Source of the DNA: Acidimicrobiales bacterium
GTDB lineage: Bacteria; Actinomycetota; Acidimicrobiia; Acidimicrobiales; JADJXE01
Assembly: GCA_016716005.1 (NCBI GenBank)
Contig: JADJXE010000001.1
Span: 1,997,001-2,061,000 of the forward strand
DNA: 64,000 nucleotides
Reading direction: 5' to 3'
Position 1 is the first letter of the stretch; every line of letters starts with the position of its first letter. The notes below the pieces were generated by a model, which searched no databases, was not told the origin of the DNA, and was given only the letters and a program-made list of their open reading frames with translations. A program made the translations under genes and the position numbers. Of the stretch, positions 35,995 through 45,317 are shown one piece after another.

Positions 35995-37428
35995 TCAGCC
36001 CCCGACGCGGCTGTTGTACTCCTGGATCGCCGCCGTCGCCTCGGCACCGGCCTGGGCGACCGCGGCCTCGGGCGACAGGCCCTCGCTCAGCATCGCTTGC
36101 CACGCCTTGCGGACGGCGTCGCGCACGCCCTGGTAGTTGCCGATAACCGAGCCCGCCGAGGCGTCGTCGCGCTCGCCGCCGAGCAGCTGGTCGTACGGCA
36201 CCTCGAAGACGGGGTACTCGGCCCACTTCTGCTGGACCTCGGGGAGTTCGACGGCGCTCTGGCGGATGGGGATGTACCCGGTGTTCACCGACAGGTAGGC
36301 CTGGTTCTCGGGCTCGTTGAGGAACTGCACGAACTGCCACGCGGCGGCCACCTTGGCCGGGTCGTCGCCCTGCACCAGCCAGAGGGACCCGTCGCCCACC
36401 GGCACCCCGCCGGTGTCGGTCACCGAGGGGATCTGGCCCACCCCGAAGTCGGCGGGGGTCATGGGGAAGCCGCCCGCACCCAGGATGTTGAGGGCGGGGC
36501 CGAGGACGGGCGACGAGTCGATGGTCATGGCCACGTTCCCGTTGGCCAGGGCGAACAGGTGGTCGAGGTTGCCCTCCTGGCTGCCGGTGCTGATGGCCAG
36601 CCCGTCGTCGATCATCCCCTTGATCCAGGTGAAGATCGCCACCCCGGTGGGGCTGTCGAACTCCGACTCGGTGGCCCGGCCAACCCGGCCGTTCTGCTCG
36701 TTCACGTACAGCTGCTGGGCCTTGGCGAACATGAACTCGACCACGAACGGCTCGATCCGCAGGGCCATCCCGGCCGGGGCCACCCCCGCGGCCACGATCT
36801 GCTCGGCGGCGGCCCGCACCTCGTCGAGGGTGGTGGGCGGGTCGTCGGGGTCAAGCCCCGCGGCCGTGAACATGGCCCCGTTGAAGATCAGCATCGGGTT
36901 CGAGACGTTCCACGGCATCGCCTGGAGCACGTCCTCCACCGTGTAGTACTGGATCGTCGCGGGCACGTAGTCGGACAGGTCGTAGCTCGACGCGTCGACG
37001 CAGGCCTGCATGGGCACCGCGCTCTGGCTGTCGATCATCTGCTGCACCACGGTCTCCTCGAGATGCACCAGGTCGGGCAGGTCGGCGCCGCTGCGCAGGG
37101 CGGTGCGGTACTTGGTGAAGGCGTCGCGGTAGCTGCCCTGGTACGAGGCCTCCACCCTCACCCGGTCCTGCGAGTCGTTGAACCGCTGGACCAGCGCGGT
37201 GAGCGCGTTCTGGTTGTCGCTGGGCACGGCGTGCCAGAACTGGACGGTGACGGGGCCGGTCGCCTCGTCGAAGGCCTGCAGCCCGCAGGCCTCGGTGTCG
37301 ACCGTGGCTTCTCCTCCGCCGGGCTCGGTGCCGGCGGTGTCGTCGTCGTCACCGCCGCCGCAGGCGACCACCGCCAGGGCGGCGACGGCCACGAGGGCCA
37401 GCAGGCGGGACATGCGTCGAGCGGACAT
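35995..37428 (-). CDS. Extracellular solute-binding lipoprotein (family 1, UgpB-like)
   Basis: 477 residues. Lipoprotein signal with lipobox in VAVVACGGG, then an Asp-rich tether and a family 1 binding protein: FWHAVPSDNQNALTALVQRFNDSQDRVRVEA, LPDLVHLEETVVQQM, then SSPVLGPALN and the late QFVQFLNEPENQAYLSVNTGYIPIRQSAV. This resembles glycerol-3-phosphate and sugar-binding UgpB/MalE relatives. It delivers the ligand to the adjacent permeases. Ligand unknown. Confidence 0.9.
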   Translation of the reverse strand: MSARRMSRLLALVAVAALAVVACGGGDDDDTAGTEPGGGEATVDTEACGLQAFDEATGPVTVQFWHAVPSDNQNALTALVQRFNDSQDRVRVEASYQGSYRDAFTKYRTALRSGADLPDLVHLEETVVQQMIDSQSAVPMQACVDASSYDLSDYVPATIQYYTVEDVLQAMPWNVSNPMLIFNGAMFTAAGLDPDDPPTTLDEVRAAAEQIVAAGVAPAGMALRIEPFVVEFMFAKAQQLYVNEQNGRVGRATESEFDSPTGVAIFTWIKGMIDDGLAISTGSQEGNLDHLFALANGNVAMTIDSSPVLGPALNILGAGGFPMTPADFGVGQIPSVTDTGGVPVGDGSLWLVQGDDPAKVAAAWQFVQFLNEPENQAYLSVNTGYIPIRQSAVELPEVQQKWAEYPVFEVPYDQLLGGERDDASAGSVIGNYQGVRDAVRKAWQAMLSEGLSPEAAVAQAGAEATAAIQEYNSRVGG

Positions 37429-37440
37429 CGGGGGCTCCTC

Positions 37441-38334
37441 TCAGCCCTTCACCGCGCCGGCGGTGAGGCCACGGACGAGCTGCTTCTGGAACGCCACCAG
37501 CAGGATGAAGATCGGGATGGCGGCGATCACGGTGCCGGCGAACACCATGTTGAGCTTGTCGAGGTTCTGGCTCGCCAGCTGCTTCAGGCCGATCTGCACC
37601 GTGCGGTAGCGGTCCTGGTCGGTGATGAGCAGCGGCCACAGGTACTGGTTCCACGAGAGCAGGAACGCGAACACGGCCAGGGCGGCGATCGCGGGGCGGA
37701 TCAGGGGGACCGCCACCCGCGTCATGAACCGCAGGTGCCCGAACCCGTCGAGCGACGCGGCGTCGCCCAGGTCGCGGGGCACGCCCAGGAAGGCCTGGCG
37801 CAGCAGGAAGGTGCCCAGGGCGGTGGCGAGGAAGGGCACCACCAGCCCCTGGTACGAGTTGGTCCAGCCCAGGTCGGAGATGGTGGCCACGTTGGTGATG
37901 ATGGTGACCTCGAACGGGACCATCAGCGTGGCCAGGAAGACGACGAAGAGGGTGCGCTTCAGCGGGAAGCGCAGGTAGGCGAAGGCGAAGCCGGAGAGCA
38001 CCGAGGTGACGATCTCGCCCACCGTGATCAGTCCGGCCTGCACGAAGCTGTTGAACAGGTAGCGCTGCAGGTGCCCGAGGCTCCACGCCTCGCGGTAGCC
38101 GTTGAACACCACGCTGCGGGGGAAGAGGCTGGGCCTGCTGACGAGCAGGTCGGTGGGCAGGAACGAGTTGAGGACCGTCACGTAGACGGGGAACAGGATC
38201 ACCACCGCCGACGCCACCAGCACCGCGTAGCGCAGCACCAGCCGCACCGTGGCGGCCGTCGAGCGGCGGGCCGCGGGGTCGGCCGCAGCCGGGGCGGGTA
38301 CCGACGGCTCTGCGGTGACGACGTCAGCGGCCAT
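37441..38334 (-). CDS. ABC importer permease (UgpE/MalG-like)
   Basis: 297 residues. Ala/Pro-rich cytoplasmic start, six membrane helices, and the EAA coupling loop LRQAFLGVPRDLGDAASLDGFGHLRFMTRVAVP. The C-terminal KQLVRGLTAGAVKG is characteristic of MalG/UgpE subunits. Overlaps the upstream fusion gene by 11 nt, and the binding protein follows 12 nt downstream. Confidence 0.9.
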   Translation of the reverse strand: MAADVVTAEPSVPAPAAADPAARRSTAATVRLVLRYAVLVASAVVILFPVYVTVLNSFLPTDLLVSRPSLFPRSVVFNGYREAWSLGHLQRYLFNSFVQAGLITVGEIVTSVLSGFAFAYLRFPLKRTLFVVFLATLMVPFEVTIITNVATISDLGWTNSYQGLVVPFLATALGTFLLRQAFLGVPRDLGDAASLDGFGHLRFMTRVAVPLIRPAIAALAVFAFLLSWNQYLWPLLITDQDRYRTVQIGLKQLASQNLDKLNMVFAGTVIAAIPIFILLVAFQKQLVRGLTAGAVKG

Positions 38335-40384
38335 AGTGCACCCGCCTCTCCAGCATCCGCAGCTGCACCATCGTCAGGACGAGCACGAACGAGAAGAGCA
38401 CGACCGCCAGCACGGCGGCCCGGGCGTCGTTCAGATCCTTGAAGGCGGTCGTGTAGATGGAGTACACGATCACGTCGGTGCGCCCCAGCGGCCCGCCCTG
38501 GGTGAGCAGGTCGATCTGCCCGAAGCTCTGGAAGGCGTTGATCGACAGCACCACGAAGGCGAACAGCAGCGTGGGCGACACCATCGGCACCGTCACGTTC
38601 ACGAACCGCGACCATCCACCGGCGCCGTCGACGTCGGCCGCCTCGTAGAGCTCCTCGGGGATGGCCTGGAGGCCGGCCAGCATCAGGATGAACGTGACCC
38701 CCAGGTTCTGCCACACCGTCACCGCGGCCACCGCCACCAGTGCCCACTGCGGGTCGTTGAGCGGGTCGATGGCGTTGGCGCCGGTGCGGCCGAGGAGGTA
38801 GTTCACCATGCCGATCTGCGGGTTGAGCAGGGTGAGGAACATCAGCGACGCCACCGCCACCGACGTGGCCACCGTGCTGGAGAAGATGGTGCGGAACGCG
38901 CCGATGCCCCGGAGGTGCTGGTTGGCCATCACCGCCAGCCCCAGGCCGGCCGCCAGCCCGACCGGCACGGTGAGCAGCGCGAACAGCACCGTCACCTTCA
39001 GGCTGTTCTGGAAGTCGGCCGACGAGAGCACGTCGCGGTACTGGTCGATCCCCACCCAGGTCGAGACGCCGGCTCGGAACGGATCGCTCTTGGTGAAGCT
39101 GAGCTGCACCGTCTTGGCGAACGGGTAGAACACGAACACGCCGAAGACCAGCATCGACGGCACGAGCAGGGCGTAGCCGAGCAGCGCCTCCCGGGCCCGC
39201 CGGCCCACCCGCCGGGCCCGGGGCACGCTCGGCGGGAGCAGCACCGGCGCCTCGGCTTCGGCCACGACGGCGGCGGCGACGGCCGCCGGCACGGCTGCCG
39301 GCACCTCGAGGCGCCGGGTGGTGACCGGGTCGAACAGGTGGACGTGCGCGGGGTCGGCGGTGAGCGAGACCCGCTCGCCCACAGCCGGCACGGTCGCGGC
39401 GGCAGCCATCCGCACGACGGTCGCCGACCCGTCGTCGAGCCGGCACAGCAGGTGCTGCTCGCTGCCGAGGTCCTCGACGTGGAGCACCGTGGCCGGCAGC
39501 GGCCCGTCACCCACCGCGAGGTGCTCGGGGCGCACGCCCAGCACCGCCGCGTCGAGACCGGCCGCCTGCACCACCGCCGCGTGCGCCTCGGGGAGGGGCA
39601 CCGTGCCGCCGGGGACGGCCAGGGCCAGGCCCCCGTCGAGGGACACGACGCGGCCGGCCACGGTGTTCATGGGGGGCGACCCGATGAACCGGGCGACGAA
39701 CAGGTTGGCGGGGCGCTCGTACACCTCCTGGGCCGCCCCCACCTGCTGGAGGGCGCCGCCCTCGAGGATCGCCACCCGCGACCCCAGGGTCATGGCCTCC
39801 ACCTGGTCGTGGGTGACGTACACGATCGTGGCGGCCAGCCGCTGGTGCAGCTCGAGCAGCTCGGCGCGGGTCTCGATCCGCAGCTTGGCGTCGAGGTTCG
39901 AGAGCGGCTCGTCCATCAGGTACACCGCCGGCTGGCGCACGAGGGCCCGGGCCAGCGCGACCCGCTGCCGCTGGCCACCGGACAGCGCGCCGGGCTTGCG
40001 GTCGGCCAGCTCGTCGAGGTCGAGCGCCTCCAGCGACTCCCGCACCCGATGCTCGCGCTCGGCGCTCGTGAGGTGCCGGGTCTTGAGCGCCATGCCGACG
40101 TTGCCGCGCACGGTGAGGTGCGGGTACAGCGCGTACGTCTGGAACACCATGGCGACGTCGCGGTCCTTCGGGTCGACGTCGTTCACGACCCGGTCGCCGA
40201 TCGCGATCGTGCCGCTGGTGGGCTCCTCCAGCCCGGCGATCATGCGCAGCACGGTCGACTTGCCGCACCCGGAGGGGCCCAGCAGCACCAGGAACTCGCC
40301 GTCGGCGATGTCGAGGGACACGTCGGCTGCGGCGACCGTGTCGCCGAAGCGCTTGCTGACGCCCTGGAGAAGGACCCGGCCCAT
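38324..40384 (-). CDS. Fused ABC importer: MalK/UgpC-type ATPase joined to UgpA-type permease
   Basis: 686 residues in one uninterrupted frame from ATG 40384. Residues 1-357 are a complete MalK-type ATPase: GPSGCGKST, GALSGGQRQRV, VYLMDEPLSNLDA, THDQ, and the TOBE regulatory domain with GVRPEHL. Residues 358-397 are an Ala/Pro/Glu linker and a basic stretch (RRVGRRAREA). Residues 398-686 are a six-helix permease with FYPFAKTVQLSFT, the EAA loop EELYEAADVDGAGGWSRF, and an ERRVHYGR end. Importers of this class normally encode these as separate proteins. The mature complex would need this fusion as the partner of UgpE-like permease, leaving one ATPase per fusion, so subunit stoichiometry must differ. 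It heads the array. Confidence 0.9.
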   Translation of the reverse strand: MGRVLLQGVSKRFGDTVAAADVSLDIADGEFLVLLGPSGCGKSTVLRMIAGLEEPTSGTIAIGDRVVNDVDPKDRDVAMVFQTYALYPHLTVRGNVGMALKTRHLTSAEREHRVRESLEALDLDELADRKPGALSGGQRQRVALARALVRQPAVYLMDEPLSNLDAKLRIETRAELLELHQRLAATIVYVTHDQVEAMTLGSRVAILEGGALQQVGAAQEVYERPANLFVARFIGSPPMNTVAGRVVSLDGGLALAVPGGTVPLPEAHAAVVQAAGLDAAVLGVRPEHLAVGDGPLPATVLHVEDLGSEQHLLCRLDDGSATVVRMAAAATVPAVGERVSLTADPAHVHLFDPVTTRRLEVPAAVPAAVAAAVVAEAEAPVLLPPSVPRARRVGRRAREALLGYALLVPSMLVFGVFVFYPFAKTVQLSFTKSDPFRAGVSTWVGIDQYRDVLSSADFQNSLKVTVLFALLTVPVGLAAGLGLAVMANQHLRGIGAFRTIFSSTVATSVAVASLMFLTLLNPQIGMVNYLLGRTGANAIDPLNDPQWALVAVAAVTVWQNLGVTFILMLAGLQAIPEELYEAADVDGAGGWSRFVNVTVPMVSPTLLFAFVVLSINAFQSFGQIDLLTQGGPLGRTDVIVYSIYTTAFKDLNDARAAVLAVVLFSFVLVLTMVQLRMLERRVHYGR

Positions 40385-40398
40385 GCCACCTCTCGACC

Positions 40399-40427
40399 GT
40401 GCACCGGCGGAGCGCGCCGGCATGCAC
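40399..40427. promoter_or_regulatory. Interrupted palindrome upstream of the importer operon
   Basis: GTGCA-CCGGC (40399-40408) mirrors GCCGG-CA-TGCAC (40416-40427), with a 7-nt centre and a 2-nt bulge. It lies 15-43 bp upstream of the fusion-gene ATG, in the place for an operator of the LacI or GntR kind. No regulator gene is adjacent. Confidence 0.35.
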
Positions 40428-40540
40428 TCGGCCGTGCCCCCATTGGAGCGGCCCCCGCCAGGGTCGAGAAGGGCCGAAAGACCCGAGCGGGCCGGGCTGA
40501 CCCCGACACCCTGTCGCGTCGACCCGGCCCGGGCCGGTGG

Positions 40541-41662
40541 TCAGCCGGCGGCGGCGTGGGCGCGTGCGAGGCCGAGCGCGGCGCTCGCCCCGGAGGGACC
40601 GGCGCCGGGCGCCCACAGGGAGGCTGCTTCCACCAGGGTGGCAGGGCCGTCGCCCGGCCCGGCGGGGCCGAGGTCGACGAGCCACCCGGCCCGGTCGGCC
40701 GAGCGCGCCCACGCGGTCGCGAGCACCGGCACCACCGCGAAGCGGGAGGGCCGGTCGACGGGCACGGGCACGCCCCAGCGGGCCAGCGTGGCCTGCACCA
40801 CGAGGGTCGCCCCGCCGGCCGAGCCGGCCGCGGGATCGAGCCGGCAGGCGACGACCCGGCGGTCGTCGACGCCAGCCGTGGCCGCCACCCGGGCCAGGCG
40901 CTGCTCCCACGCCGGCGCGCGCCGCCGCACCAGCGCGGCCTCGGCCGGCCGGAGCCGTTCGGCCAGCTCCGACGTGGCCTCGCCCGGTGCCCGCAGGCGC
41001 GCCCCGACGGCGTCCAGCCAGCCCGCGGCCGCCTCCGGCCGCACCCTCCCCCGCCACCGGCGGGCACCGGGCTGGACGGCCGCGGCACCGGCCGCCAGCG
41101 CGGCCGTCAGGCCGTCGAGGCGCTCGGCCCGCCGGGCCGCGGCCAGCAGCGCGACGCGCCGCAGGGCCACCTCTCCCTCGGCCCGGGCGACGAGCGCCAG
41201 GCCCCACGAGCGCAGCGGCTCGGGAAGCCGCGGCGTGCGCCGGGCCAGGCTCACCACCCGCGCCGAGAGCACCGCCAGCCGGCCCCACTCGCCCAGCGGC
41301 AGCGGGCGGGCCCGGTCGGCGGCCGGAGGGTCGGCCCCCGAGACCAGCGCCTGGAGCTCGTCGGCATCGGCGGCCACGCCGCGTGCGAGATCGACGTACG
41401 ACTGGAGGGCCGCGTACGAGGGTGGTCCCGGTTCGGGCAGCCGATCACAGCAGCGGGCGCAGAAGTCGAAGGGGTCGGCCGCGGCGAGGATCACCCGTTC
41501 CTCGCCGGCGGGGTCGGCCCGGAACCGGGGGCAGAAGGCGTTGCCGTGGAGCCGCCCGTCACCCGCCCGCCAGTAGCGCACCTCCGCGAGCGCCAGCGGC
41601 CCCGCCGGGAAGCGCCCGGTGGCCAGGTCGGTCGGCAGGTGCTCGACGAAGGGCGGGACCAC
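40541..41662 (-). CDS. Uncharacterised cytoplasmic protein with N-terminal Cys cluster
   Basis: About 373 residues if translation starts at GTG 41662; TTG 41722 is an alternative that overlaps the upstream aminotransferase. Near the N terminus NAFCPRFRADP and FDFCARCCDRL could form a metal site. The rest is Ala/Arg-rich and mostly helical, with no recognisable fold, and ends ALGLARAHAAAG. No membrane segment or signal. It follows the class V aminotransferase on the same strand and may be cotranscribed. Function unknown; codon use matches its neighbours, supporting a real gene. Confidence 0.55.
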   Translation of the reverse strand: MVPPFVEHLPTDLATGRFPAGPLALAEVRYWRAGDGRLHGNAFCPRFRADPAGEERVILAAADPFDFCARCCDRLPEPGPPSYAALQSYVDLARGVAADADELQALVSGADPPAADRARPLPLGEWGRLAVLSARVVSLARRTPRLPEPLRSWGLALVARAEGEVALRRVALLAAARRAERLDGLTAALAAGAAAVQPGARRWRGRVRPEAAAGWLDAVGARLRAPGEATSELAERLRPAEAALVRRRAPAWEQRLARVAATAGVDDRRVVACRLDPAAGSAGGATLVVQATLARWGVPVPVDRPSRFAVVPVLATAWARSADRAGWLVDLGPAGPGDGPATLVEAASLWAPGAGPSGASAALGLARAHAAAG

Positions 41663-41696
41663 CGGTCCATGCTCGCCGAGCTGGGGTGGCTGTGCG

Positions 41697-42914
41697 CTAT
41701 CGGCCGGCCGGGTCGGTGGCAAGCCGTTCGACCGCGGCGCCGAGCTGCTCGAGCTCGTCGAGGGTGTTCAGGTAGTGGGGCGATGCCCGCACGATCGAGT
41801 CGAGCCCCTGGGCGCCCATGTCGAGGCGGGCAGCCGCCGGCCAGCCGGTGCTGACGTGGATGCGCTCGGCGGCGAGCGCGGCCTGCACCTCGCTCGGCTC
41901 CACGCCGGCCACGGTGAAGGACACGATGCCGCAGCGCCGCCGCCCACCGTCGTGCACGGCCACCCCCTCGATCGACCCGAGCCGGGCGCGCAGCCCCTCG
42001 GCCAGGCCACCCACCCGCTCCGCGATCGAGTCCAGCCCGAGCGACACGGCGTAGTCGACGGCCACCCCGAAGCCCACCTTGGCCGCGTACGAGGTCTCGT
42101 ACGCCTCGAACCGCCGGGCCCCGCCACGCAGCTCGAAACGAGAGCCGTCCACCCACTCCGCGGAGCGGGCGTCGACACCGGGTGGGTCGAGACGCTCCGC
42201 CAGCGCATCGCGGACGTAGAGGAAGCCCGTCCCCCGCGGCCCTCGCAGGAACTTGCGGCCAGTGGCCGCGAGCACGTCGCACCCGATGGTGTCCACGTCG
42301 AGCGGCAGCTGGCCGGCCGACTGGCAGGCGTCGAGGAAGAACGGGATGCCCGAGCCCCGGAGCACGGCGCCGGCCTCGACCACCGGGTTCACCAGGCCCC
42401 GGTGGGTGCCCACGTGGGTCAGGGCGACGAGGCGCACCCGCCCGTCGAGCCGCTGCTGGAGGTCGGCGACCGACAGCTGCCCGCTCGGTTCGCTCGCCAC
42501 GACCTCGACGTGCAGGTCGAGCTGGCGGGCGGCCTGCAGCATGGCCAGGTAGGTGCTGACGTAGGCGATCCGGTCGGTGAGGATGCGGTCTCCTGCGCGG
42601 AACCACCCGGCGTGTACGAGCCCCCAGAAGGCGGCGTCCCAGGCCTGGGTGGCGCTGGTGGCGAAGGCCACCTCGCCAGGCGTGCACCCGATGAGCGCGG
42701 CCACCGCCGCCGGCGCCCGCTCGACCCGCTCGGCGGCGACGGCGGCGGCCTCGTAGCCCCCGAGCCGGGCCTCGAGCCGCAGGTGGTCGATCACCGCGTC
42801 GAGCACCGGCGACGGCGACGGCGACGCCCCCGCGTGGTTGAGGTGCACATAGTCCCGGCACGACGGCGTGTCGGCGCGCACCTGCTCGACGTCGATGGGG
42901 CGTCCAGTCGCCAT
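41697..42914 (-). CDS. Class V PLP-dependent aminotransferase (cysteine desulfurase-like)
   Basis: 405 residues from ATG 42914. VHLNHAGASPSPSPVLDAV, FATSATQAWDAAFWGL, HVGTHRGLVNPV, FFLDACQSAGQLPLDV and the PLP Lys in LAATGRKFLRGPRGTGFLYV identify fold-type I class V. A Cys nucleophile loop typical of IscS is not evident, so it may be an isopenicillin-N-epimerase/kynureninase-like or selenocysteine-lyase-like enzyme. It diverges from the methyltransferase at 42982. Confidence 0.85.
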   Translation of the reverse strand: MATGRPIDVEQVRADTPSCRDYVHLNHAGASPSPSPVLDAVIDHLRLEARLGGYEAAAVAAERVERAPAAVAALIGCTPGEVAFATSATQAWDAAFWGLVHAGWFRAGDRILTDRIAYVSTYLAMLQAARQLDLHVEVVASEPSGQLSVADLQQRLDGRVRLVALTHVGTHRGLVNPVVEAGAVLRGSGIPFFLDACQSAGQLPLDVDTIGCDVLAATGRKFLRGPRGTGFLYVRDALAERLDPPGVDARSAEWVDGSRFELRGGARRFEAYETSYAAKVGFGVAVDYAVSLGLDSIAERVGGLAEGLRARLGSIEGVAVHDGGRRRCGIVSFTVAGVEPSEVQAALAAERIHVSTGWPAAARLDMGAQGLDSIVRASPHYLNTLDELEQLGAAVERLATDPAGR

Positions 42915-42981
42915 GGCCCCAGTATCGGCCCGATCCGGACGCGGTTGCGGTGGAGCCGCTCGTCCGTGCCACCATCGGCCG

Positions 42982-43722
42982 GTGCCCAGCCGCGTCCGCC
43001 CCGACCGCAAGCGAGAGGTGCCGTCCGACTTCGACCGGGTGGCGAACCGCTACGACCTCCTCACGTCGAAGAACCCGGGCTACCTCGACCACCTGCGCCT
43101 GAGCGCCGGCCGTCTCGGCCTGCCCCGGCCGGGAGGCGGGCTGCGGCTGCTCGACCTCTGCTGCGGCACCGGGCTGTCGACGCGCGCGCTCACCGACGCG
43201 TACCCGGACGCCGAGGTGGTGGGGCTCGACGCCTCCCCCGGCATGGTCGCCGAGGCCCGCGCCAAGGACTGGCCCGAGCGGGTGTCGTTCGTGGTCGGCG
43301 ACGCCATGGACCCCGCCACCGCCGGGGTCGCGGGGCCGTTCGACGGCGTCCTGATGGCCTACGGCATCCGCAACGTGCCCGACCCCGACCGCTGCCTCGG
43401 CACCGTCCTCGGGCTGCTCCGGCCCGGCGCCCCGGCGTGCTTCCACGAGTACTCGGTGGCCGACTCGGCCCAGGCCAGGGCCGTGTGGACCGCGGTGGCG
43501 TGGCTCATCATCATCCCCGGCGGGCTCGTCACGTCGCGCCACACGCGGCTCTACCGGTACCTGTGGCGAAGCGTGCTCGAGTGGGACGGCGTCCGGGCGT
43601 TCGAGCGGCGCCTCACGGCGGCCGGCTTCGCCGGGGTGCGCACCGAGGAGGTCGGCGGCTGGCAGCGCGGCATCGTCCACTCCTTCCTCGCCCGCCGACC
43701 GGCCCCGCAGGCGGCCTCGTGA
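42982..43722 (+). CDS. Class I SAM-dependent methyltransferase (CrtT/UbiE-like)
   Basis: 246 residues from GTG 42982. FDRVANRYDLLTSKNPGYLDHLR opens the UbiE-type fold; SAM motif I is LLDLCCGTGLSTRAL, motif II region VVGLDASPGMVAEAR and post-motif FDGVLMAYGIRNVPDPDRCL. Its stop overlaps the GTG of a carotenoid-desaturase-like gene. The pair resembles crtT-crtU of actinobacterial isorenieratene clusters (recalled), so a carotenoid or isoprenoid substrate is likely but not proven. Confidence 0.78.
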   Translation: MPSRVRPDRKREVPSDFDRVANRYDLLTSKNPGYLDHLRLSAGRLGLPRPGGGLRLLDLCCGTGLSTRALTDAYPDAEVVGLDASPGMVAEARAKDWPERVSFVVGDAMDPATAGVAGPFDGVLMAYGIRNVPDPDRCLGTVLGLLRPGAPACFHEYSVADSAQARAVWTAVAWLIIIPGGLVTSRHTRLYRYLWRSVLEWDGVRAFERRLTAAGFAGVRTEEVGGWQRGIVHSFLARRPAPQAAS

Positions 43723-45290
43723 CCGGGCGGGCCCGGCGACGGGACCTCCCGGGGCGGGATCCGCGGGCCCGACGCGTCGACGGCGGCTCCGACGCCGGTC
43801 TGCTCCCCCGCCTCGACCGGCCGCAGCGGGTCGTGGTGGCGGGCGGGGGCATCGCCGGGGTGGCCGCCGCCGCCGTGCTGGCCGAGCGCGGCGCAGCGGT
43901 GACGGTGCTGGAGCGGGCACCCGTGCTCGGGGGGCGGCTCTCGTCGTGGCCGATCCGCGTGGCCACCGGTGAGACCGTCGAGCTGGGTCGGGGCTTCCAC
44001 GCCTTCTTCCGCCAGTACTACAACCTCCGGGCCCTGCTCCGGCGGGCCGACCCGCAGCTGCGGCTCCTCCGCCCCATCGCCGACTACCCGCTGGTCGGGC
44101 CGGGCGGTGTCACCGAGTCGTTCGCCGGCCTGCCCGGCCGGCCACCGTTCAACCTGCTGGCCCTCGTCGCCCGCACCACCTCCATGGGGTGGCGCGACCT
44201 CCCTGCGCTCGACCCCGAGGCGGCCCGGGAGATGTTCGAGTTCGACCCGGTCCGCACGTACGCGGAGCTCGACGACCGCAGCGCCGCCGACTACCTCGAC
44301 TCGCTCGGGTTCCCGGCGACGGCTCGGCGCATGCTCTTCGAGGTGTTCGCCCGCTCGTTCTTCAACGAGCCCGCCGACCTCTCCGCGGCCGAACTGCTCG
44401 CCATGTTCCACCTGTACTTCCTCGGGTCGAGCGAGGGCGTGCTGTTCGACGTGCTCGACGAGCCCTTCGCCGACGCGGTGTGGGCACCGCTCACCCGGCA
44501 CCTTCGTGCCCACGGCACGGAGGTGCGCTGCGAGGCCGGCGTGGAGGCGCTCGAGGCCCGGCCCGGCGGCGGGTGGGCCGTGCAGGCCGCGGGTGGCGTG
44601 GTCGAGGCGGACGCGGTCGTGCTGGCGCTCACCGTGGAGGGGCTGCAGCAGGTCGTGGACGCCTCGCCGGACCTCGGGGACGCAGGGTGGCGCGCCGACG
44701 TGGCCGCGCTCCACACCGCTCCGCCGTTCGCAGTGTGGCGAGCGTGGCTCGACCGGCCCCTCGACGCAGGCCGGCCGCCCTTCGTGGGAACGACCGGTCT
44801 GGGCATCGTCGACAACCTCTGCGCGTTCCACCTGTTCGAGGGCGAGAGCCGCCGGTGGGCCCTCCGCCACGGCGGCAGCGTGGTGGAGGTGCACGCCTAC
44901 GGCCTGCCGGCGGACCGGCGCGATCCCGCCGACGTCCGTGCCGAGCTGGCGGGGCGGCTGCACGAGGTGTGGCCGGAGACGGCCGGGGCCACGATCCTCG
45001 ACGAGCGGTACCTGCAGCACGCCGACTGCCCCGGGTTCCCACCCGGCTCGGGCGCTCGCCGCCCGGTGGTGGCCACGCCCGATCCCTCGGTGGTGCTCGC
45101 CGGCGACCTGGTGCGGGTCCCGTTCCCCACCGCCCTCATGGAGCGGGCCGCCACCACCGGGTTCCTGGCCGCCAACCAGCTGCTCGCCCGCTGGGGTGTG
45201 GCCCCGGAACCGGTGTGGTCGGTACCGCCCCTCGGCTGGGTGGCCGACGCCAAGCGGCGGCTCGCGAGCCTCGCCCGCCGGCGCCCGTAG
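43719..45290 (+). CDS. FAD-dependent carotenoid desaturase-like protein (CrtU-like)
   Basis: 523 residues from GTG 43719. Dinucleotide-binding VVVAGGGIAGVAAAAVLAERGAAVTVLERAPVLGGRLSSW, then GRGFHAFFRQYYNLRALLRR, AELLAMFHLYFLGSSEGVLFD, and a C-terminal FAD-contact block VVLAGDLVRVPFPTALMERAATTGFLAANQLL. The GFHAFFxQYYNLR segment is typical of CrtU isorenieratene synthases and zeta-carotene-desaturase relatives. Probable role: desaturation and methyl shift forming aromatic carotenoid end groups. No phytoene synthase or CrtI is in the window. Confidence 0.75.
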   Translation: MTGRARRRDLPGRDPRARRVDGGSDAGLLPRLDRPQRVVVAGGGIAGVAAAAVLAERGAAVTVLERAPVLGGRLSSWPIRVATGETVELGRGFHAFFRQYYNLRALLRRADPQLRLLRPIADYPLVGPGGVTESFAGLPGRPPFNLLALVARTTSMGWRDLPALDPEAAREMFEFDPVRTYAELDDRSAADYLDSLGFPATARRMLFEVFARSFFNEPADLSAAELLAMFHLYFLGSSEGVLFDVLDEPFADAVWAPLTRHLRAHGTEVRCEAGVEALEARPGGGWAVQAAGGVVEADAVVLALTVEGLQQVVDASPDLGDAGWRADVAALHTAPPFAVWRAWLDRPLDAGRPPFVGTTGLGIVDNLCAFHLFEGESRRWALRHGGSVVEVHAYGLPADRRDPADVRAELAGRLHEVWPETAGATILDERYLQHADCPGFPPGSGARRPVVATPDPSVVLAGDLVRVPFPTALMERAATTGFLAANQLLARWGVAPEPVWSVPPLGWVADAKRRLASLARRRP

Positions 45291-45317
45291 GCCCGCCGGC
45301 CTCGGGGCCTCGGGGCG

